From Thauera sp. 28 (GTDB taxonomy: Bacteria > Pseudomonadota > Gammaproteobacteria > Burkholderiales > Rhodocyclaceae), in the NCBI RefSeq assembly GCF_000310145.2, contig NZ_AMXA01000012.1, positions 49,849-113,848 of the forward strand: a stretch of 64,000 nucleotides of DNA, written 5' to 3'. The notes under the pieces were generated by a model. That model searched no databases and was not told the DNA's origin. It was given only the letters and a program-made list of their open reading frames with translations. Within the stretch, counting starts at the first letter, position 1. Every line of letters begins with the position of its first letter. Of the stretch, positions 60,009 to 64,000 are shown piece after piece. Both the position numbers and the translations under genes were made by a program.

Positions 60009-61249
60009 TGAACGCACTCGACCATGCCCTGCAGCCGCTGGCCAGCGTGCGCCTCGGTCGCCGCCCGCGCGCCACCCGGCTCGCCCTGGAGATGCTCGAC
60101 CGCCTGCAGGGTGGCGCGCTCGCCGTCGAACTGCCCGACGGCCTGCGCCTGCGCGCTGGCCACGGTCCGCTCGTGGCCCACCTGCGGGTGCGTGACCACG
60201 CCGTGTTCGACGAGGCGCTCGCGCGCGGCGACATCGGCTTCGGCGAAGCCTGGATGGACGGCCTGTGGGACACCGAGGACCTCACCGGCCTGTTGCGCCT
60301 GCTGTCGGCCAACCGCGACCAGCTGCATGGCGCCATCTACGGCCGCATGTTCCGCCTGCTTGGCCACCGTCTGCAGCATCTGCTGCGCGCCAACACCCGC
60401 ACCGGCTCGCGGCGCAACATCGAGGCCCACTACGACCTCGGCAACGACTTCTACGCGCTCTGGCTGGACCCGACGATGACCTATTCGGCCGCGGTCTTCG
60501 CGACCCCCGATGAGTCCTTGGTCGATGCCCAGCTGCGCAAGTACCGCCGCATCCTCGGCGAGCTCGGCGCCCAGCCGGGGCAGACGATCCTCGAGGTCGG
60601 CTGCGGCTGGGGCGGCTTTGCCGAGGTCGCCGCCACAGAGTTCGGCTGCAAGGTGCTCGGCATCACGCTGTCGCCGTCCCAGCTCGCCTTCGCGCGCGCG
60701 CGCGCCGAGCGCGGCGGTTTTGCCGACCGCGCGGACTTCGAACTGTGCGACTACCGCGACGTGCGCGGCCAGTATGACCACATCGTGTCGATCGAGATGA
60801 TCGAGGCGGTCGGCGAGCGCTTCTGGCCCACCTACTTCGGCCAGCTCGGTGCGCTGCTCAAGCCGGGTGGGCGCTGTGTGGTGCAGGCCATCACCATCGC
60901 CGACGCACTGTTCGCTCGTTACCGGCGCGGCACCGACTTCATCCAGCGCCACGTCTTCCCCGGCGGCATGCTGCCCAGCCCGAGCAGGGTGGCGCAGCAG
61001 GCGCAACGCGCCGGGCTTGGCATCGTCGGCGACTTCGCCTTCGGTCGCGACTATGCGCGCACGCTCGCGCATTGGCAGCGCAGCTTCGAGGCGCAGGCAG
61101 CTGCGGTACGTGCGCAGGGCTTTCCCGAGCGCTTCATGCGCATGTGGCGCTTCTACCTGTCCTATTGCGAGGCCGGCTTCGAGACGGGCGACATCGACGT
61201 CCACCACTATGTGTTCGCGCATGCGGATGCAGGGGGCGGGAGGCGCTGA
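60008..61249 (+). CDS. cfa: Cyclopropane-fatty-acyl-phospholipid synthase-like methyltransferase
   Basis: A 413-aa SAM-dependent methyltransferase. The SAM motif ILEVGCGWGGFAEVAATEFGCKVLGITLS is present, as are IVSIEMIEAVGERFWPTYFG, the YDLGNDFYALWLDPTMTYSAA segment and the C-terminal FYLSYCEAGFETGDID. Members methylate the double bond of membrane phospholipid acyl chains, making cyclopropane or, in furan-fatty-acid pathways, methylated intermediates. The N-terminal ~90 residues form the lipid-binding part. It follows DUF1365 with overlapping start. Confidence 0.92.
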   Translation: MNALDHALQPLASVRLGRRPRATRLALEMLDRLQGGALAVELPDGLRLRAGHGPLVAHLRVRDHAVFDEALARGDIGFGEAWMDGLWDTEDLTGLLRLLSANRDQLHGAIYGRMFRLLGHRLQHLLRANTRTGSRRNIEAHYDLGNDFYALWLDPTMTYSAAVFATPDESLVDAQLRKYRRILGELGAQPGQTILEVGCGWGGFAEVAATEFGCKVLGITLSPSQLAFARARAERGGFADRADFELCDYRDVRGQYDHIVSIEMIEAVGERFWPTYFGQLGALLKPGGRCVVQAITIADALFARYRRGTDFIQRHVFPGGMLPSPSRVAQQAQRAGLGIVGDFAFGRDYARTLAHWQRSFEAQAAAVRAQGFPERFMRMWRFYLSYCEAGFETGDIDVHHYVFAHADAGGGRR

Positions 61250-61839
61250 TGCCACGCCCGCGCGCTGCACTCGATCCTTGGCTGGCGCCCCTGCTGCTCG
61301 CCGGCGCCTTGCTCGTTGCCGCGCCGTCCTTCGCGCGTGAGCTGCCGCCGGCGCTTCAGGGCGGCCTTCAGCGCGTGGGCGAGGGTGAGCTGCGCTGGTT
61401 CGGCCTCAAGCTCTACGATGCGGCGCTGTGGGCGATGCCCGATGCAGCCGCCGAGCCAGTGGACGACGAGGCCGAGGTGGCGCAGGTGCTGGCTGCGGAC
61501 CATGCGTTGTCGATCCGCTACGCACGGGCGGTGTCGTCCGCGCGCCTGGTCGAACTCAGCCTGGGGGAGATGCGTCGCCTCGGCTATGAGGATGAAGCGC
61601 AGCTGGCACGCTGGGCCCAGGCCCTGGCGCGCGCACTGCCCTCGGTGGAGGCGGGCGAGACTCTGGTCGGGCTGCACCGCCCGGGCGAAGGCGCGCAGTT
61701 CTGGCACCAGGGCCAGCCGACCGCGGCGCTCGAAGACGCCGAGCTGGCGGCGGCCTTCTTTGCAATCTGGCTCGACCCGCGCACGCGCGAACCGCGTCTG
61801 CGCGCGCAACTGCTCGGCCTGGCGGAGCGCGCGCGATGA
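61249..61839 (+). CDS. Chalcone isomerase-like exported protein
   Basis: A 196-aa protein with a signal peptide (PLLLAGALLVAAPSFA) and a chalcone-isomerase-like domain (WFGLKLYDAALWAMP at the start; ALSIRYARAVSSARL; the end matches DPRTREPRLRAQLLG). Such proteins are periplasmic relatives of FAP/CHI folds that bind fatty acids; catalysis is not implied. Overlaps cfa by 1 bp and the MFS gene by 4 bp. Confidence 0.85.
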   Translation: MPRPRAALDPWLAPLLLAGALLVAAPSFARELPPALQGGLQRVGEGELRWFGLKLYDAALWAMPDAAAEPVDDEAEVAQVLAADHALSIRYARAVSSARLVELSLGEMRRLGYEDEAQLARWAQALARALPSVEAGETLVGLHRPGEGAQFWHQGQPTAALEDAELAAAFFAIWLDPRTREPRLRAQLLGLAERAR

Positions 61840-63227
61840 GCGCCGCCGCGACCAGCGCCTCACCTGATCCGGGCCCTGGCACCGATTCTCGCCAGGCGCT
61901 GCTAGCTTATGGAGCGCTCGGCCTGCCGCTGGCCTTCGCCGCGCTGCCGATCTATGTCCACGTGCCGCGCCTGTACGCTGAAGGACTCGGCCTGCCGCTG
62001 GCGCTGGTGGGGGCGGTGCTGCTCGTCGCACGCATCGTCGACGCGTTTACCGACCCCTTGATCGGCTGGGCCAACGACCGCCTGCCAAGGCGCCGGCTGT
62101 GGGTCGCGCTGGCCTTGCCGGGCCTGGGCGTTGGCATGCTCGGCCTGCTTGCGCCGCCCGCAGGGGCGGGTCTTGGCTGGCTGTTCCTGCTGCTGGTCGG
62201 CGTGTCACTGGCGTGGTCGGTGGCGACCATCGCCTACAACGCCTGGGGTGCGGAGGTGGCGCACACGCCGCTTCTGCGCACGCGCTACGTCGCCAGCCGC
62301 GAGGCTTTCGGGCTCGGCGGCGTGGTGCTGGCCGCGGCTCTGCCGGCGGTGCTTGCGCTGGGCGCCGACGAGGCGACCGGGCTGGCGCGCCTGGCCTGGC
62401 TGTTCCTGCCGCTGCTCGCCGGCTTCGGCCTGTGGACGCTGTGGCGCGCGCCGGCAGTTCCGTCGGCCGGCCTGGCCGGACAGGGTGCAGGCCGCGTGCC
62501 GGTACGGGCGACGCCGCTGTGGTCAGGCCTGCGCGCCACCGTGCGCGACGCCGGCTTCGGCCGCCTGCTCGCGGTGTTCGCCGCCAATGGCATCGCCGCG
62601 GCGATTCCGTCGGCCACCGTACTGTTCTTCGTCGCCGACGTGCTCGGCGCTGAACGGCTCGCGGGTCTATTCCTGGTGCTGTACTTCGTCGCCGCGGCGG
62701 CCAGCCTGCCGCTGTGGGTGCGGGTGTCGCAGCGCATCGGCAAGCTGCGCGCCTGGCTCGCCGGCATGGTGCTGGCAGTCGCGGTGTTCGCCTGGGCCGG
62801 GCTGCTCGGGGACGGCGACGTGTTCGCCTACGCGCTCATCTGCGTGCTGTCGGGGCTCGCGCTCGGCGCCGACCTCAGCCTGCCCCCCTCGCTGCTCGCC
62901 GACCTCGTCGCGCGCAGCGCGACCGGGCGCGCTCAGCCCCCTCTGCAGGCGGGGGCATGCTTCGGCTGGTGGAATTTCGTCACCAAGGCCAACCTCGCAC
63001 TGGCGGCTGGCCTGGCGCTGCCGCTGCTCGCGCTGCTCGGCTATGCGCCGGGGGCGCGCGAGCCTGCTGCGGTGACGGCGCTGGCGGCGGTGTATGGCTT
63101 CGTGCCGGTCGTGCTCAAGCTGGGGGCGATCGTGCTGCTGTGGCGCTGGCGCGCCTGGATCGAGCCGGATGTGCCGTCGGCCGACGGCCTGCGCAAGGCG
63201 ACTGTCTGTGAGGGAGTGCAATCGTGA
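61836..63227 (+). CDS. MFS transporter (GPH-like)
   Basis: A 463-aa membrane carrier with about 12 hydrophobic segments. The GPH/MFS_2 features are AYGALGLPLAFAALPIYVHVPRLYAEGLGLPL near the start and the cytoplasmic loop DAFTDPLIGWANDRLPRRR. The family moves sugars or other small solutes with H+ or Na+. In these clusters the substrate is unknown. It overlaps its neighbours, consistent with one transcript. Confidence 0.88.
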   Translation: MSAAATSASPDPGPGTDSRQALLAYGALGLPLAFAALPIYVHVPRLYAEGLGLPLALVGAVLLVARIVDAFTDPLIGWANDRLPRRRLWVALALPGLGVGMLGLLAPPAGAGLGWLFLLLVGVSLAWSVATIAYNAWGAEVAHTPLLRTRYVASREAFGLGGVVLAAALPAVLALGADEATGLARLAWLFLPLLAGFGLWTLWRAPAVPSAGLAGQGAGRVPVRATPLWSGLRATVRDAGFGRLLAVFAANGIAAAIPSATVLFFVADVLGAERLAGLFLVLYFVAAAASLPLWVRVSQRIGKLRAWLAGMVLAVAVFAWAGLLGDGDVFAYALICVLSGLALGADLSLPPSLLADLVARSATGRAQPPLQAGACFGWWNFVTKANLALAAGLALPLLALLGYAPGAREPAAVTALAAVYGFVPVVLKLGAIVLLWRWRAWIEPDVPSADGLRKATVCEGVQS

Positions 63228-63760
63228 TCGTGAAACGTCTTTTCTTGTGGATCGTGGCCGTGGTCGGCCTGTGGGGGTGCACGACGGTGAATGTCGATCA
63301 TTACCGCGCCGAGCAGCCGGTGCTCGAACTGCGCGACTACTTCAACGGCACGCTCGACGCCTACGGCATGTTCCAGGACCGCTCGGGCAAGGTGGTGAAG
63401 CGCTTCCACGTGTTGATCGAGGCGAGCTGGGAGGGCGAGGTCGGCACCCTCGACGAGCACTTCACCTACTCCGATGGCAGCACCCAGCGCCGCGTGTGGA
63501 CCATCACCCGCCTCGGCCCCGGGCGCTACAGCGGGCGCGCCGACGATGTCGTCGGCGAGGCCAGCGGCGAGGCTGCGGGCAATGCGCTGCGCTGGCGCTA
63601 CGTGCTGGCGCTGCCGGTCGGCGACAAGGTCTACAACGTCGATTTCGACGACTGGATGTTCCTGATGGACGACAAGGTGATGCTCAACCGTTCGCTGATG
63701 AGCAAGTGGGGCTTCCGCCTCGGCGAGGTCACGCTGTCCTTCTTCAAGCGCGCCGATTGA
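63224..63760 (+). CDS. DUF3833 lipoprotein
   Basis: A 178-aa lipoprotein: signal peptide MIVKRLFLWIVAVVGLWGC with a lipobox (LWGC, Cys at residue 19). The mature part begins TTVNVDHYRAEQPVLELRDYFNG and carries the DUF3833 region WEGEVGTLDEHFTYSDGSTQRR. It is probably anchored to the outer membrane. Function unknown. It overlaps the MFS gene by 4 bp. Confidence 0.9.
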   Translation: MIVKRLFLWIVAVVGLWGCTTVNVDHYRAEQPVLELRDYFNGTLDAYGMFQDRSGKVVKRFHVLIEASWEGEVGTLDEHFTYSDGSTQRRVWTITRLGPGRYSGRADDVVGEASGEAAGNALRWRYVLALPVGDKVYNVDFDDWMFLMDDKVMLNRSLMSKWGFRLGEVTLSFFKRAD

Positions 63761-63800
63761 GCGGCGAGGACCGGGCGCGCATGGCAGCGAGGATGCAGCG

Positions 63801-64000
63801 ATGACGACGGTGACCCGGAGCGGGAGCGGGCTGTTCGCCCCGCTCAACACGCCGATCCGAAACTGGCAGGGGCGGCGGGTGTGGATCGTCGGCGCCTCCA
63901 CCGGCATCGGCGAGGCGCTGGCGCTGGACCTGGCCGCGCGCGGTGCGCGCCTGGCGCTGTCGGCGCGCGGCGTCGAGCGGCTGCAGGCGGTGCGCGCGGC
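63801..64000 (+). CDS. Short-chain dehydrogenase/reductase (partial, cut by window end)
   Basis: The first 66 codons of an SDR. The Rossmann motif VWIVGASTGIGEALALDLAARGA (NAD(P)-binding TGxxxGIG) lies near residue 27, and ARGVERLQAVR continues the fold. It is the last gene seen of the light-type cluster. In related clusters the SDR accompanies DUF1365 and Cfa, so it likely belongs to the same operon, 40 bp after the DUF3833 gene. The catalytic Tyr-x3-Lys lies beyond the window. Confidence 0.9.
   Translation, partial: MTTVTRSGSGLFAPLNTPIRNWQGRRVWIVGASTGIGEALALDLAARGARLALSARGVERLQAVRA

Overview
The window is high-GC, densely packed chromosomal DNA. Gene order and protein types suggest a betaproteobacterium of the Rhodocyclales, most likely a Thauera/Azoarcus-like member of the Zoogloeaceae. 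Supporting signs are the ABC-ABC-bolA-murA-his-tat order, a caa3-type cox cluster, a PEP-CTERM protein with a sigma-54 promoter, and an indolepyruvate oxidoreductase next to a leucine-type dehydrogenase. This placement is inference from reading, not from a database search. I see no rRNA, tRNA, CRISPR array, prophage or insertion sequence. Almost everything is core metabolism; the accessory-looking parts are 42-43 kb and 53-64 kb.

Layout. 0-3.3 kb: ABC exporter pair, BolA protein, murA. 3.4-10.8 kb: rnk, then the histidine genes hisG-hisD-(hisC inverted)-hisB-hisH-hisA-hisF-hisI-hisE. 10.8-14 kb: HIT protein, tatA, tatB, tatC and a convergent DegS-like protease. 14-17.5 kb: Nif3-like protein, a FimV-like protein and a DUF2889 protein. 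17.7-19.9 kb: sucCD with a strong terminator. 20-24 kb: an FHA protein, a metallo-beta-lactamase-fold protein and a GAF-GspE/PilB ATPase. 24-29.7 kb: rpe-gph-(Trp-rich leader)-trpE-trpG-trpD-trpC. 29.7-35.4 kb: tamB, msrA, an FKBP and an Lrp/AsnC regulator. 35.4-42 kb: NSS amino-acid symporter, indolepyruvate:ferredoxin oxidoreductase and an amino-acid dehydrogenase, a plausible amino-acid degradation set. 42.1-42.9 kb: a PEP-CTERM protein behind a consensus sigma-54 promoter. 43.3-51.2 kb: cytochrome c oxidase genes with assembly and heme O/A genes. 51.3-53.2 kb: recQ.

53.2-64 kb holds the most interesting system. It contains a tandem REP-like array, a MerR-type regulator with the residues expected of a cobalamin-dependent (CarH/LitR-like) photoreceptor, a Na/Pi-type transporter, and a tightly overlapping operon. 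That operon encodes a small exported protein, FolE2, an FAD oxidoreductase, a DUF1365 protein, a cyclopropane-fatty-acid-synthase-like methyltransferase, a chalcone-isomerase-like protein, an MFS carrier, a DUF3833 lipoprotein and an SDR (cut by the window edge). The same 15-bp palindrome (TTTGTCC-W-GGACAAA) lies at the regulator's promoter and just upstream of the operon's -35 box. A third, 11-bp core copy covers the first gene's ribosome binding site. This predicts a light/B12-controlled, autoregulated membrane-lipid-modification regulon.

Other regulatory signals read from the sequence are a candidate trp attenuator, a terminator hairpin between tatA and tatB, a short upstream reading frame before the NSS symporter, and 15-bp tandem repeats covering the rnk stop codon.
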